Source: Deltaproteobacteria bacterium
Lineage (GTDB): Bacteria > Desulfobacterota > WTBG01 > CAIYCZ01 > CAIRTM01
Length of the DNA stretch: 37,959 nucleotides
Assembly (NCBI GenBank): GCA_016932595.1
Contig: JAFGCP010000082.1
Span: forward strand, 1 to 37,959
Direction of reading: 5' to 3'
The notes under the pieces are model-generated. The model was not told the DNA's origin, searched no databases, and saw only the letters and a program-made list of their open reading frames with translations. The position numbers and the translations under genes were made by a program. Below, one piece after another: positions 8,018 to 17,783 of this stretch (position 1 is the stretch's first letter; each line of letters begins with the position of its first letter).

Positions 8018-9091
8018 ATGATAGAACTGCTGATCACTATACTACAGGAAAGCTGGCTGGTGCTCAACGAATCTGCAGGCTACTGCCTGTTCGGCATTTT
8101 TATGGCGGGGCTGCTGCGGGCTTTCATGCCGGATGATTTTGTGCTCAAGCATCTCGGAAAGAACAATATAACCTCGGTTATAAAGGCATCCCTTATCGGT
8201 GTGCCCATGCCAATCTGCTCCTGCGGCGTCATGCCCGTAGCCATGGGCCTGCGCAAACAGGGAGCGGGCAAGGGCCCTACCGCGGCCTTTCTCATATCAA
8301 CGCCCGAGTCGGGCGTTGATTCCATCGCAGTAACATGGGCGCTGCTTGATCCCCTCATGACAGTTGTGCGGCCGCTTGCGGCATTCATTACGGCCACTGT
8401 TGCGGGTATTATTGTGAATTTCGTTCCCGAGCATAAACAAAATGGAGCAGTCCCCGAACCTGCCTGTGCCTGCTGCTGTGAAGCGGAAGGCGCTCATGAT
8501 GGCGAGCATACCCGTGCCTGCAATCATAGCCATTCACTGCTGGAGCGCATGCGCTCTGGGCTTGCTTTCGCTTTCGGGGGCCTGCTGGCAGACATGGGGC
8601 CTTCGCTGCTTTTCGGTATTCTCATTGCAGGCATGATTTCAGCTCTTGTGCCGCCCGGCTTTATCGAGCAGAACCTGGGCGGCGGCATACGACCCATGCT
8701 GGTTATGCTGCTGGTTGGCATACCGCTGTATGTCTGTGCCACGGCATCAACGCCCATCGTTGCCGCCCTGGCGCTCAAAGGCCTTTCTCCGGGCGCGGCC
8801 CTTGTTTTCCTGCTTGCGGGGCCTGCAACGAATGCAGCCACGATTCTGCTCGTGGCAAAAATTTTAGGCAAGCGTATTGCTGCCGTCTATGTGGCGGTAA
8901 TTGCTTCAGTGGCGCTGCTGTTGGGTATGGCCGTCAACACCCTGTACAGCATGGCCTCCCTGAGCATCACCGGCTGGATCAGCGCCGAGCATCATGAAGG
9001 AGGAGGGTTTTTCCCCGCTGCGTTTTCGGTGATTCTTCTTGTGCTCATCCTGAGAGCAAAATTCCCCGCAATCCTGAAAAAAAGAATCTGA
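8018..9091 (+). CDS. SO_0444-like Cu/Zn efflux permease (DUF318 permease family)
   Basis: PMPICSCGVMPVAMGLRKQGAGKGPTAAFLISTPESGVDS and a His/Cys-rich central loop. Confidence 0.88.
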   Translation: MIELLITILQESWLVLNESAGYCLFGIFMAGLLRAFMPDDFVLKHLGKNNITSVIKASLIGVPMPICSCGVMPVAMGLRKQGAGKGPTAAFLISTPESGVDSIAVTWALLDPLMTVVRPLAAFITATVAGIIVNFVPEHKQNGAVPEPACACCCEAEGAHDGEHTRACNHSHSLLERMRSGLAFAFGGLLADMGPSLLFGILIAGMISALVPPGFIEQNLGGGIRPMLVMLLVGIPLYVCATASTPIVAALALKGLSPGAALVFLLAGPATNAATILLVAKILGKRIAAVYVAVIASVALLLGMAVNTLYSMASLSITGWISAEHHEGGGFFPAAFSVILLVLILRAKFPAILKKRI

Positions 9092-9572
9092 TTTTTTTGC
9101 CATCAGAAAAAAGTGCCGGCTTCGCCATTTTGAACGCCGTGAAGAAAATATTGCTGTTGTGCGGGATGAAATCATTGGCTGTGTTCAGAATAGCATGGGG
9201 GGACTTTTACAAATTATTTCCTGTCTGCTGGATAAATTTTTTTTGCAGCCAGCCTGCTTAAAAACACGGAAAAAGGAAGATTATGTTAAAATATAACAAT
9301 TATGCTTAATAAAATTTTAAACAAATATGGAGATATATTGATTTAATAAGCATTCTTCTGTATAATAATTAGTATGTTAAGCAATGGTTTGTCCGTCTTG
9401 TTTTGCAGTATGCTTCGAGCGGTCGCAGCATGCACAGATGATGAGATTTTTAAGACCTGAACTGGCGCTGCAGAACATGCAGCCTGCGATGCGCAGCGGT
9501 TGAGCAAATAAATACGGCGCAAGCCAACATATATTTAACATTGTCCTGTGAGGCATTACTAAGGAGAGCAGT

Positions 9573-10037
9573 ATGGAAGATAAGCTTTTTAAGTACCTGT
9601 CGTTTTTGCGTGATTTCAGTCGCGTGTATACCCAGTCGATCATGGAAGGCAATATACCGCTGCAGTCTGATTTGAAACTGTCGCAGCTCAAGGCCCTGTA
9701 TGCCTTTCGCGACAAAGACTGCATCACCATGAAGGAATTTGCCATAAATCTCGGCGTGAAGTTCCCCAATATGACCATGATTGTCGACGGACTTGAGCAT
9801 GAAGGCATTGTGGAGCGTGAGCGCGGACAGGAGGACCGGCGCAAGGTTTTTGTGACGCTCACACCCAGGGGCAAAGAGATCCGCAATGGTTTTCTTCAGC
9901 AGCGCCATAAGGTAGCCGAGGATATTTTCGCGCATATCAGTGAAAAGGAGCGCGATTTGCTGCTCAAATCGCTCGAAAATGTCTGTGCGGTTTTCAGCAA
10001 GTCTTTTGCTGAGCGTTTAGAGAAAAAGAGCAAGTAG
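9573..10037 (+). CDS. MarR-family transcriptional regulator
   Basis: LSQLKALYAF...ITMKEFAINLGVKFPNMTMIVDGLEHEGIVERERGQEDRRKVFVTLTPRGKEI winged helix. Confidence 0.92.
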   Translation: MEDKLFKYLSFLRDFSRVYTQSIMEGNIPLQSDLKLSQLKALYAFRDKDCITMKEFAINLGVKFPNMTMIVDGLEHEGIVERERGQEDRRKVFVTLTPRGKEIRNGFLQQRHKVAEDIFAHISEKERDLLLKSLENVCAVFSKSFAERLEKKSK

Positions 10038-10160
10038 GCTTTCAGCCCGGCCCGTTTTTTTTAATCAAGTCGAGCTTTATATATGCGGGCATGGCGTTTT
10101 TTTTAGTCCGGCTGACGCTTTTGAGCCCCCCGGATTTGGGCGCCGCTGAGGAGTTATAGC

Positions 10161-10586
10161 ATGAAAAAACCAGTTGTGCAGTTTCTTGCCGCCGCCGCAG
10201 GATCGGTTGCCGGCGGTTTTTTTTACGCTTGTCTGTGGCCGCATATCGACCGCTTTTTTTATGAGGCATTCGGCATTATCCTTCAGTGCGACGGCTGCCT
10301 CACTCCCTCGCTGAGCCTGCTGTACGTGTTTGCTCCCTGCACGGCTGCTTTTTTTGTTTTTGTCGCTACCCGTTTGTTCTCTGCACATTGCGGTTGTGCC
10401 TGTTTGCTGGGAGCGCTGGCGAGCAGCATTTGCATTGGCGGAACGATCTCGCTTCTTGCGGTGCAGATGGCAAGCGGCATGACCGCGGCAGTGCTTGTGG
10501 CAGGCAGTGTGGCCCTGGCCGCAACGGCCGGCTGCAATTATGCCGGCAGGACGCATATGCTTGAGCCTTTCCCGCCAAAGGAGTGA
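10161..10586 (+). CDS. Small polytopic membrane protein of unknown function
   Basis: ORF with several hydrophobic helices and conserved-looking Cys, positioned directly before the ferredoxin. Confidence 0.65.
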   Translation: MKKPVVQFLAAAAGSVAGGFFYACLWPHIDRFFYEAFGIILQCDGCLTPSLSLLYVFAPCTAAFFVFVATRLFSAHCGCACLLGALASSICIGGTISLLAVQMASGMTAAVLVAGSVALAATAGCNYAGRTHMLEPFPPKE

Positions 10587-10593
10587 GTTTCTC

Positions 10594-10758
10594 ATGAAAA
10601 TAGATGCAAAAAAATGCGCGGGCTGCGGAGGCTGCGTCAACCTGTGTCCGGTTGAGGCCATCAGCTTCATTGATGACCGGGCGCGGATTGATGAAGCAGC
10701 CTGTACGGATTGCGGCACATGCGCTCAGGTGTGCGGTGTTGAAGCCCCGGGAAAGTGA
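10594..10758 (+). CDS. 2[4Fe-4S] ferredoxin-type protein
   Basis: CAGCGGCVNLCPVEA and CTDCGTCAQVCGVEA; Shine-Dalgarno AAGGAG; start internal to ORF 10495-10758. Confidence 0.9.
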   Translation: MKIDAKKCAGCGGCVNLCPVEAISFIDDRARIDEAACTDCGTCAQVCGVEAPGK

Positions 10759-10810
10759 TTTTGGATTGGCGTAGTGCTGCCGGACAGGCGCTTCAACTCC
10801 ATGTTCAAAA

Positions 10811-12169
10811 ATGTACGCTGCAGAGATGGCAATCATGCAAAAAAAATACGATGTGATCATTGCCGGCGCCGGACCCGCAGGCCTTATGACGGCGCAGGTG
10901 TTGGGTGAGAGAGGTGCACGCGTCCTGCTTGTCGATATGAAAAAGGACATTGCGCGGGTTTACCGGGCCTGCTGCGCCAATTTAATTATCGAGCCGGGGA
11001 CTCACCGGGAACTGGTGACCTATGCCGGCGGCGCTTTTCATTTTGCCGAGAATAAATTTTCCATTCCGTACGGCGGCTCGATTATTGCGCTGAAGCGCAG
11101 CGTCAAAGTATCGGCAGGAGGCAAAACGCTGATCATCAGCGGCAAAAGCCCTGAGGGCAATGTTGCCCTTTCGTTTGAGAAGGAGATTCTGCTGCAGGGC
11201 ATGCTTGCAAAGGCGGCTGCATGCAGCACTATAGAAATTATGCCCGAAACGCAGGCCCTCAGGGCTGAAAATACAGCGGATGGTGTCGCGGTGACACTGC
11301 GATACGGAGGCCGTGAATGCGCTGCCGTCAGCCGCATTGCCGTGGCTGCCGATGGCGTCAACTCGAGTATCGTTGAAAGCCTGGGGCTGAATAAAACACG
11401 CCGCACGGCTTTTGGACGGTTCATGGTGGCCTCCTGCCACATGGCAGGCGTGGACTGTCCGTACCCCGAGTCATGGGTTACCTTTATGGGCAAGGGGCAC
11501 ACCCTTGGCGGCAGAGGGCAGATATATATGTGCCCAAAGCCGCACAGCGGGGCCAAAGATACGGTGGTGTATGAGCTGACCGTGGGCGTGCCCGCCCTCG
11601 GGCCTCCGACGCCCTCGGCAAAACAGGAGCTAGACCATTTCATCAACCAGGGCAATTTTGCTTCCTGGTTCAAGCATGCACGGATTATTGATACACGGGC
11701 AGCCGCGCTCAACTTCGCCACTCCCCTTATACATCCTGTGGAGGGGAATGTGGTCGTTGTGGGAGATGCCGCTGCATTTATCGAGACCTATGTGCAGGGC
11801 GCCATCATGTACGGCTACCAGGCCGCCCATGCCATTGCGCAACAGCTCGCAACGGGCTCGGGTCTTGATGCGTACGCCCGGTCATGGAAACATTCGTTTG
11901 AGTACAATGATCCCGAAGAGATCAAGCTTTCCACGCAGGGCTTCGGCCTGCATGTGCTTGATGACGGCGATATCGACTATCTGTTCGGCCTGACCGCCGG
12001 CGACGATATACATGGCTTTGTGAATGAGTTTTCAGAGCCCATGACCGTGCGCGGGGCAATTTTTAATCATATGGCTCAGATCAAGAATGAGCGCCCTGCA
12101 CTTGCCGGAATGCTCGAGCGTTTCGGCGAGGTATCAGTGAAGGATGCGCTTCAGGTCGGCAGCTCCTGA
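10811..12169 (+). CDS. FAD-dependent oxidoreductase, geranylgeranyl reductase-like family
   Basis: DVIIAGAGPAGLMTAQVLGERGARVLLVD Rossmann motif and GDAAAFIETYVQGAIMYGYQAA; the true start may be an internal Met (10826 or 10835). Confidence 0.82.
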   Translation: MYAAEMAIMQKKYDVIIAGAGPAGLMTAQVLGERGARVLLVDMKKDIARVYRACCANLIIEPGTHRELVTYAGGAFHFAENKFSIPYGGSIIALKRSVKVSAGGKTLIISGKSPEGNVALSFEKEILLQGMLAKAAACSTIEIMPETQALRAENTADGVAVTLRYGGRECAAVSRIAVAADGVNSSIVESLGLNKTRRTAFGRFMVASCHMAGVDCPYPESWVTFMGKGHTLGGRGQIYMCPKPHSGAKDTVVYELTVGVPALGPPTPSAKQELDHFINQGNFASWFKHARIIDTRAAALNFATPLIHPVEGNVVVVGDAAAFIETYVQGAIMYGYQAAHAIAQQLATGSGLDAYARSWKHSFEYNDPEEIKLSTQGFGLHVLDDGDIDYLFGLTAGDDIHGFVNEFSEPMTVRGAIFNHMAQIKNERPALAGMLERFGEVSVKDALQVGSS

Positions 12170-12402
12170 ACAGTTCCTGGTGCGTGCTTGACCGAAAAAA
12201 TCGCAGCAGGGCTTCCTTCCGGAGAGCAGCGCGCCTGTTCCATGCTTCCTTTTTACTATGAAATTTTCTCTGCCATAGTGAGATCCCAGGTGCAGCGGGA
12301 ATAGTCGTGGCTTCGGAAAACCATCGCGAATTCAGGCTTTTTAAGAGACTGTTCTGACTAGAGCATGTATCTTTCTTCTGTAACAGCTTGCATCGGGGAC
12401 TC

Positions 12403-12492
12403 TTTGGTTCATTCGCCCGTGCTAAATTCTCGCAAGATACACCAAGTGAGAAACTACGCAATGGCTCGAACCGCACGGGCTGCTTCACCAAA
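12403..12492 (+). ncRNA. Candidate structured RNA / 5' UTR element upstream of yjbQ
   Basis: Nested pairing: TTTGGT/ACCAAA, 6x6 internal loop, GCCCGTGC/GCACGGGC, inner TTCTC/GAGAA. Confidence 0.4.
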
Positions 12493-12558
12493 AACTCCAC
12501 GGTGACCATATGGCTACTACATTTTGTTAAATGCTCTATACATTTGCCGGGAGCAGCC

Positions 12559-12978
12559 ATGAAAAGTTATCGCAAAGAACTCTGGTTCAGCACGGGCAAG
12601 CGACGCGCTTTTATCAACATAACCCGCGAGGTGGAAGCATGCCTGCGGGAAAGCGGCATACGGGAGGGCTTGGCCCTTGTTAATGCGATGCACATCACCG
12701 CTTCTGTGTTTATTAACGATGACGAGTCGGGCCTGCATCAGGATTATGAGCAATGGCTTGAGCATCTTGCGCCACATGCGCCTGTGTCGCAGTATCAGCA
12801 CAACCGCACAGGTGAGGATAACGGGGATGCGCATCTGAAGCGGCAAATCATGGGCAGGGACGTGGTAGTGGCAATAACTGCAGGTAAGCTTGATTTCGGT
12901 CCGTGGGAGCAGATTTTCTACGGTGAGTTCGACGGGCGGAGAAAAAAGCGAGTTCTTGTAAAGATCATAGGAGAATAA
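12559..12978 (+). CDS. YjbQ/UPF0047 family protein (secondary thiamine-phosphate synthase family)
   Basis: [36 protein letters not shown]...[52 protein letters not shown]. Confidence 0.95.
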   Translation: MKSYRKELWFSTGKRRAFINITREVEACLRESGIREGLALVNAMHITASVFINDDESGLHQDYEQWLEHLAPHAPVSQYQHNRTGEDNGDAHLKRQIMGRDVVVAITAGKLDFGPWEQIFYGEFDGRRKKRVLVKIIGE

Positions 12979-13092
12979 AAGCAGCGGTGTGCTGAATGCA
13001 AACTTTTTTTGCAGACGGAAAAAAAGGTGGTGTGTAGCCCTGCTTCATGCCTTCGGATGTGCCTGCAGTTAGAGAGTGAGGGTAATCATTCA

Positions 13093-13122
13093 TTGACACC
13101 GGGCTGTGTTTTTTTCTATACT
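13093..13122 (+). promoter_or_regulatory. Promoter TTGACA-N18-TATACT
   Basis: -35 at 13093, -10 at 13117-13122. Confidence 0.6.
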
Positions 13123-13187
13123 TGCCGCAGCGTAAGGCGCCTTCGTATCAGGATCACATACGCATCACCCAACCAAAGGAGGTTCCG

Positions 13188-13415
13188 ATGAAATGTATTC
13201 GGTGTGGAAGCGAAGCGCTGGTAAACGGCGCGGTATACAGCCCGATTCGGACCTCATTTCGGCCGCAGGGATCCAAGTTCCTCACGCTTGAGACCGGGGA
13301 TATTCAGACAAAAGCCTTTATGTGCAAGAACTGCGGGCATGTTGAGATTATCGGGGATGCCATGAAGCTCAGGAGGCTTACCTCCGATACGGGAGGATCA
13401 TTAGAAAATACCTGA
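13188..13415 (+). CDS. Small zinc-ribbon protein
   Basis: CIRCGSEALV ... CKNCGHVE; Shine-Dalgarno AAAGGAGG. Confidence 0.8.
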   Translation: MKCIRCGSEALVNGAVYSPIRTSFRPQGSKFLTLETGDIQTKAFMCKNCGHVEIIGDAMKLRRLTSDTGGSLENT

Positions 13416-13492
13416 CAGGATTCATAACAGAAAAGATTGTGCAGGCCGGCTGGAAACATACAGCCAGACCTGGTTGTCGTATATATCCAAGC

Positions 13493-13518
13493 AAATCGGG
13501 GACAGCTGTCCCCGATTT
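13493..13518. repeat. Perfect 26-bp palindrome AAATCGGGGACAGCTGTCCCCGATTT
   Basis: Identical to its own reverse complement. Confidence 0.9.
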
Positions 13519-13551
13519 AGTCTATGTGGAGTTCAATGAACAGGGATTGCC

Positions 13552-14877
13552 GTGATGCTTGATTGCGAACCGGTTATTGCTGTAGGCCTTATTGAAGGGG
13601 CAGGGCAGATTGATTTCGAGCTTCAGGGCGTTTACAGCCTTGGCGGCAGGGTAGTGCGCGCGGGCTGCTACCGTTCTTTTTTTGACCGCGGCTGCATTGT
13701 TCTGTCGGATGCTCAGGGCAGAGAGCTTGAGCGGTCGGCGCGGCTGCAGTATGTCCCGGCGGCGGCTTCTGAAAATTTCTTCACCCTCCATAATGCAGTC
13801 ATCGGCAGGGACTTTCACTGGGAGCGGCTGCAAAGCCAGCGCTTTCGCGGCGAGATTGCTTTTGACACCTTCGGCACGAGCGGCATCACGGTGGTAAACC
13901 GCATCGGGCTTGAAGCATACCTGGAAGCGGTGATCTGTTCTGAGATGAGCCCGGAAAGCGACCCTGAATTTTTAAAGGCCCACTGCGTCATCTCCCGCAG
14001 CTGGCTGCTGGCGCAGCTTGAGCTGAAGCGCGCAGCCCGCATGCCTGCAGCCCCTGCTGACGCGGCCTTTACCGATGCGGCCGCCCATAAAAATTTTGAT
14101 GTCTGCAACGATGACCACTGCCAGCGCTATCACGGCATGAGCCGGGTGAATGGGGCTGCGCAGCAGGCCCTTGCCGAAACGCGGGGCAAGGTGCTCGTTT
14201 TTGATGGTAAAATCTGCGACACGCGGTTTTCCAAATGCTGCGGCGGCATCAGCGAGCGCTTCTCCGCCTGCTGGCAGGATGTGGATTTTGACTATCTCTC
14301 CCCTGTTGCCGACTGCGCCCATGGCAGCGCAGGGTTCAAGCCTCCCGCGAGCAGCGAGGCCGAGGCGCGAAAGTTCATTCTTGCAAGCCCGCCGGCTTTT
14401 TGCAATGTGACGGACCGCACGCTTCTTGCCCGCGTGCTTCCGGACTTTGATTGCGAGACGCAGCAGTTTTTCCGCTGGAGCGTCTCGCTTGCTCAGGATG
14501 AATTGCAGGGCCTCTTGAAACAGAAGGCAGGCATCGACTGCGGTGCGATCATGAGCCTCATGCCCCTTGCCCGCGGCGATTCGGGCCGTATTTACAAGCT
14601 GAAAATAATCGGCACAAAAGCCGAAAAGGTTATTGCAAAAGAGCTTGCCATACGCCGGGCGCTGTCGCCTACGCATCTGTACAGCTCGGCATTCATTGTT
14701 GAAACTTCAGGAGCGAAAGACGGAATTCCCGCAAGCTTCACCCTTCACGGCGCTGGCTGGGGCCACGGCGTCGGCCTCTGCCAGATAGGGGCAGCGGCCA
14801 TGGCTGCACAGGGCTACCGCTACGACGCCATCCTTGCCCACTATTTTCGGGGCGCAGCCCTACACGCCATCTATTAG
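13552..14877 (+). CDS. SpoIID/LytB domain-containing protein
   Basis: VNRIGLEAYLEAVICSEMSPESDPEFLKAHCVISRSWLLAQL ... HGAGWGHGVGLCQIGAAAMAAQGYRYDAILAHYF; GTG at 13552 or ATG at 13555. Confidence 0.92.
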   Translation: MMLDCEPVIAVGLIEGAGQIDFELQGVYSLGGRVVRAGCYRSFFDRGCIVLSDAQGRELERSARLQYVPAAASENFFTLHNAVIGRDFHWERLQSQRFRGEIAFDTFGTSGITVVNRIGLEAYLEAVICSEMSPESDPEFLKAHCVISRSWLLAQLELKRAARMPAAPADAAFTDAAAHKNFDVCNDDHCQRYHGMSRVNGAAQQALAETRGKVLVFDGKICDTRFSKCCGGISERFSACWQDVDFDYLSPVADCAHGSAGFKPPASSEAEARKFILASPPAFCNVTDRTLLARVLPDFDCETQQFFRWSVSLAQDELQGLLKQKAGIDCGAIMSLMPLARGDSGRIYKLKIIGTKAEKVIAKELAIRRALSPTHLYSSAFIVETSGAKDGIPASFTLHGAGWGHGVGLCQIGAAAMAAQGYRYDAILAHYFRGAALHAIY

Positions 14878-14903
14878 TAAAATCATATTTCGCCGATAGA
14901 AAA

Positions 14904-16715
14904 CTATTTCCCGATGAGGCACAGGGACAGCCAGGGGATATAGGTCACCAGAGCCACGATGATGGCGCCAAGTATCAGGAAGGGGACGACCGCGCGGTAG
15001 ACATCGGTCAGCGGCCGCTCGAACCGGTAGGCCGAGAAGAAGAGGTTCAGGCCCATGGGCGGCATGAGATAGCCTAGCTCCAGGTTTACGAGAAACATGA
15101 CCCCCAGGTGCACCGGATCGATGCCGTAGGCCGTTGCAATGGGCAGCATGATGCGCACCACCACCACGATGGCGCTGAAGATATCCATCATGCAGGCCAC
15201 CACGATGAGCAGCAGGTTGAGAATGATGAGGAAGAGAAGCTTTGAATGGATCGTTGCCTGCACCCATGTTTTCAGAAGCGCCGGAATTTCAGCATCGATC
15301 AGGTAGTTGGTCAGTCCGAAAGCAAACCCCAGAATAATGAGCACGCCGCCCACGATTTCGCCGCATTTTACCATGGTGCGGGGAAGCCCCACGGAGAACG
15401 ACAGCGTCTTGTGAATAAAACATTCAAGAATAATGGCGTAGAGCACGGTTAAAGCAGCTGCCTCTACAATGGTTGTTAATCCCCCGAAAATCCCCACAAT
15501 AACGATTACCGGCAGCAGCAAATCCCACTTGGCAACAGAGATTGCCCGCCGCAGAGTTGTGAAATGAAAAGGTGTTGACGCGATACGCTTGAATTTTGAC
15601 AGCCCGATTCCAAAGCCCGACACCAGCGTTACCAGCATCAGCCCGGGAATAAGGCAGGCGATGAACATCCTGTCGATAGGAATAGCCGCCACCACTCCGT
15701 AGATGATGATGGGCAGCGACGGCGGGAAGAGCAGCCCGATGGAGCCCGATGCTGTCACCAGCCCCAGAGAGAACCGCTCCGGGTAGGCTTCCTTCACAAG
15801 CATGGGAAACAGAAGTCCGCCGAGAGCCAGAATCGTTACGCCCGAGGCGCCGGTAAACGTGGTGAAAAACGCGCAGACAAGCACCGTGGCGACGGCCACA
15901 CCGCCGGGCATCCAGCTGAATAGGGCATGAAACAGGTGGACGAGCCTTTTTGACGCCCCGCCTTCCGAAAGAATATAGCCAGCAAGGGTGAAGAGCGGTA
16001 TTGTCGGGAGCGTGGGTGATGCTACCACGCGGTAGGTCTCCGATGGAACCGCGGCAAGGGGTATGCCGTCCATGAAGAAGAGAAAGAGCGCCAGCCCGCC
16101 GAAGACGGTAAACAGCGGGGCGCCGGCCAGAAGCCCAGCCAGCAATACGATGATCGTGGGCATGAGCAGCGCCCCGCGGTTTGCCTCGGGCACAAAGCCG
16201 ATGCAGAGCATGGCCCCGGCAAGCGCGAGAACGGTGATGCGGCTGGCCCACCCTTCAGCCTTGCGCGTGAAGCTTACCGCTACCATGGCCATGCACAGGG
16301 GCATGGGTATCTGGGCTATCCAGGTTGGTAGAAACGGCGCCACGTTCATGAGGTTTGCCCGCTCCGCTGAAATGAGCTCAAAGCAGGCGATGACAAAACC
16401 GGCTGAAACGGCAACGGCAAGAGAGGATTGAAAGACGAACAGGATTGTTTTGAAGGGCTCTTTTTTGATGAAGTCGCCGGAGGCCATTTTTAGATGAACG
16501 CCCTCCCGTGCGGCAAGGGCAGCGCCGATGAAAGCGACCCAGAGCGTGCCGTGGCGAACGTATTCGGCGGCGCCCGGCAGGGTGAGGCTGAAGAATTTGC
16601 GAAGCGTTGCCTCCAGAACCGGCAGCACCACCATGACGGACATGACGGCGACGGTTGAAATATTTTCAAACCTGCGCCAGGCGAATTTCCCGAAATTTAT
16701 GAAGCGTCGTACCAT
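14904..16715 (-). CDS. TRAP transporter DctQ-DctM fusion permease
   Basis: N-terminal DctQ-like 4-TM region then DctM motifs (ASGSIGLLFPPSLPIIIYG, NLELGYLMPPMGLNLF); start set at Met MVRRF inside ORF 14904-16898. Confidence 0.9.
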   Translation of the reverse strand: MVRRFINFGKFAWRRFENISTVAVMSVMVVLPVLEATLRKFFSLTLPGAAEYVRHGTLWVAFIGAALAAREGVHLKMASGDFIKKEPFKTILFVFQSSLAVAVSAGFVIACFELISAERANLMNVAPFLPTWIAQIPMPLCMAMVAVSFTRKAEGWASRITVLALAGAMLCIGFVPEANRGALLMPTIIVLLAGLLAGAPLFTVFGGLALFLFFMDGIPLAAVPSETYRVVASPTLPTIPLFTLAGYILSEGGASKRLVHLFHALFSWMPGGVAVATVLVCAFFTTFTGASGVTILALGGLLFPMLVKEAYPERFSLGLVTASGSIGLLFPPSLPIIIYGVVAAIPIDRMFIACLIPGLMLVTLVSGFGIGLSKFKRIASTPFHFTTLRRAISVAKWDLLLPVIVIVGIFGGLTTIVEAAALTVLYAIILECFIHKTLSFSVGLPRTMVKCGEIVGGVLIILGFAFGLTNYLIDAEIPALLKTWVQATIHSKLLFLIILNLLLIVVACMMDIFSAIVVVVRIMLPIATAYGIDPVHLGVMFLVNLELGYLMPPMGLNLFFSAYRFERPLTDVYRAVVPFLILGAIIVALVTYIPWLSLCLIGK

Positions 16716-16761
16716 GGGAATACATTTATTTATGGTAGGGTGCGCTGCGCGCATTAAACTA

Positions 16762-17781
16762 TTATTTTTTGCCTGCCCGGTACTGGTTGCGAAGCTCGAT
16801 GGTTGTGTCAAAGATGTCTTTTGGAATGAGCTTTTCGCGGATTTCCGGGTAAATTTTCTGCAGCGGGTCCAGCCACGATTTGACATCCTGAGGCGCAACC
16901 TCGGTCGTCTGCAGGCCGTATTTTTTCATTTCGGCAATGGCCTTCTCATCCATGCTGCGCACCTCGGCCTGCGACTGGGCCACGAGGTCCTGCGAAGCTT
17001 TTATAAAGGCCTTTTGCAGATCCGACTCGATTTTATTCCAGACGCTTTTCTGCACGATGGTGGCGCCAATGGCTATGCCATAGCTGACATTGATCATGTT
17101 CGGGGCTTTGGCAAAAATCTGGAGAGACAGGGCAAATACCGGGGTATCCATGAACCCGTCGATGAGGCCGGTCTGCAGGGCCGTCATCATTTCGCTCATG
17201 GGGACGTCAACCGCGTTGAAGCCTGCCTTGGCCCATATTTCTTTGCTGGCCTGATCTCCGGCGAAGGTGCAGATTTTTTTCTTCTGCAGCTCGGCGATGG
17301 AGCCGGTTTTTTTTGCGGTGAAAAAGTACATATGCCCCAGGTCGCAGTAGTTGGCGACCACAAAGCCCTTGTCGGCAAAGCGTTTTTCTATCTGGGGAGC
17401 TAGCTGCCTGCGAACATAGTCGAGCTCCTCGTACGTGGACATCATGCCCGGCAGCTGCAGCGCCGTGTATGAGGCGTCGATCTGCATCATGCCTATGGCT
17501 GACAGGGTTGCTGCATGGAGCTGGCCGATGCGGATTTTGCGCACCATGTCATCCTCGGAGCCGGCAATGCCGCCGGCGTAAATTTTCACCTTCACTTTTC
17601 CGCCGGACAGGCGCGTCCATTCATTGGCCATTTTCAGAAGCGAGTCATAAAAAATAGTGCCTTCCGGGGCCAGGGTTGCAAGCTTGATGGTCAGGGGCTG
17701 CTGCTCGGCCCGGGCGGCCGGGGCAGCTGCCAGGCAGAGGAGCACGGCACACAGGGAGGCAATACGTTTTGTGAGTTTCAT
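16762..17781 (-). CDS. TRAP transporter substrate-binding protein, DctP family
   Basis: Signal peptide; KLATLAPEGTIFYDSLLKMANEW...GGIAGSEDDMVRKIRIGQLHAATLS. Confidence 0.93.
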   Translation of the reverse strand: MKLTKRIASLCAVLLCLAAAPAARAEQQPLTIKLATLAPEGTIFYDSLLKMANEWTRLSGGKVKVKIYAGGIAGSEDDMVRKIRIGQLHAATLSAIGMMQIDASYTALQLPGMMSTYEELDYVRRQLAPQIEKRFADKGFVVANYCDLGHMYFFTAKKTGSIAELQKKKICTFAGDQASKEIWAKAGFNAVDVPMSEMMTALQTGLIDGFMDTPVFALSLQIFAKAPNMINVSYGIAIGATIVQKSVWNKIESDLQKAFIKASQDLVAQSQAEVRSMDEKAIAEMKKYGLQTTEVAPQDVKSWLDPLQKIYPEIREKLIPKDIFDTTIELRNQYRAGKK

Positions 17782-17783
17782 TC

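Noticed and set aside
12081-12560. 159-aa minus-strand ORF in the gap before yjbQ
   Set aside because: No domain or signal; overlaps a region whose base pairing fits an RNA better, so the ORF is treated as spurious.
15424-16251. 275-aa minus-strand ORF inside dctQM
   Set aside because: Alternative frame of a clearly identified TRAP permease; Arg/His/Pro/Gly-rich as expected from frame shadowing.
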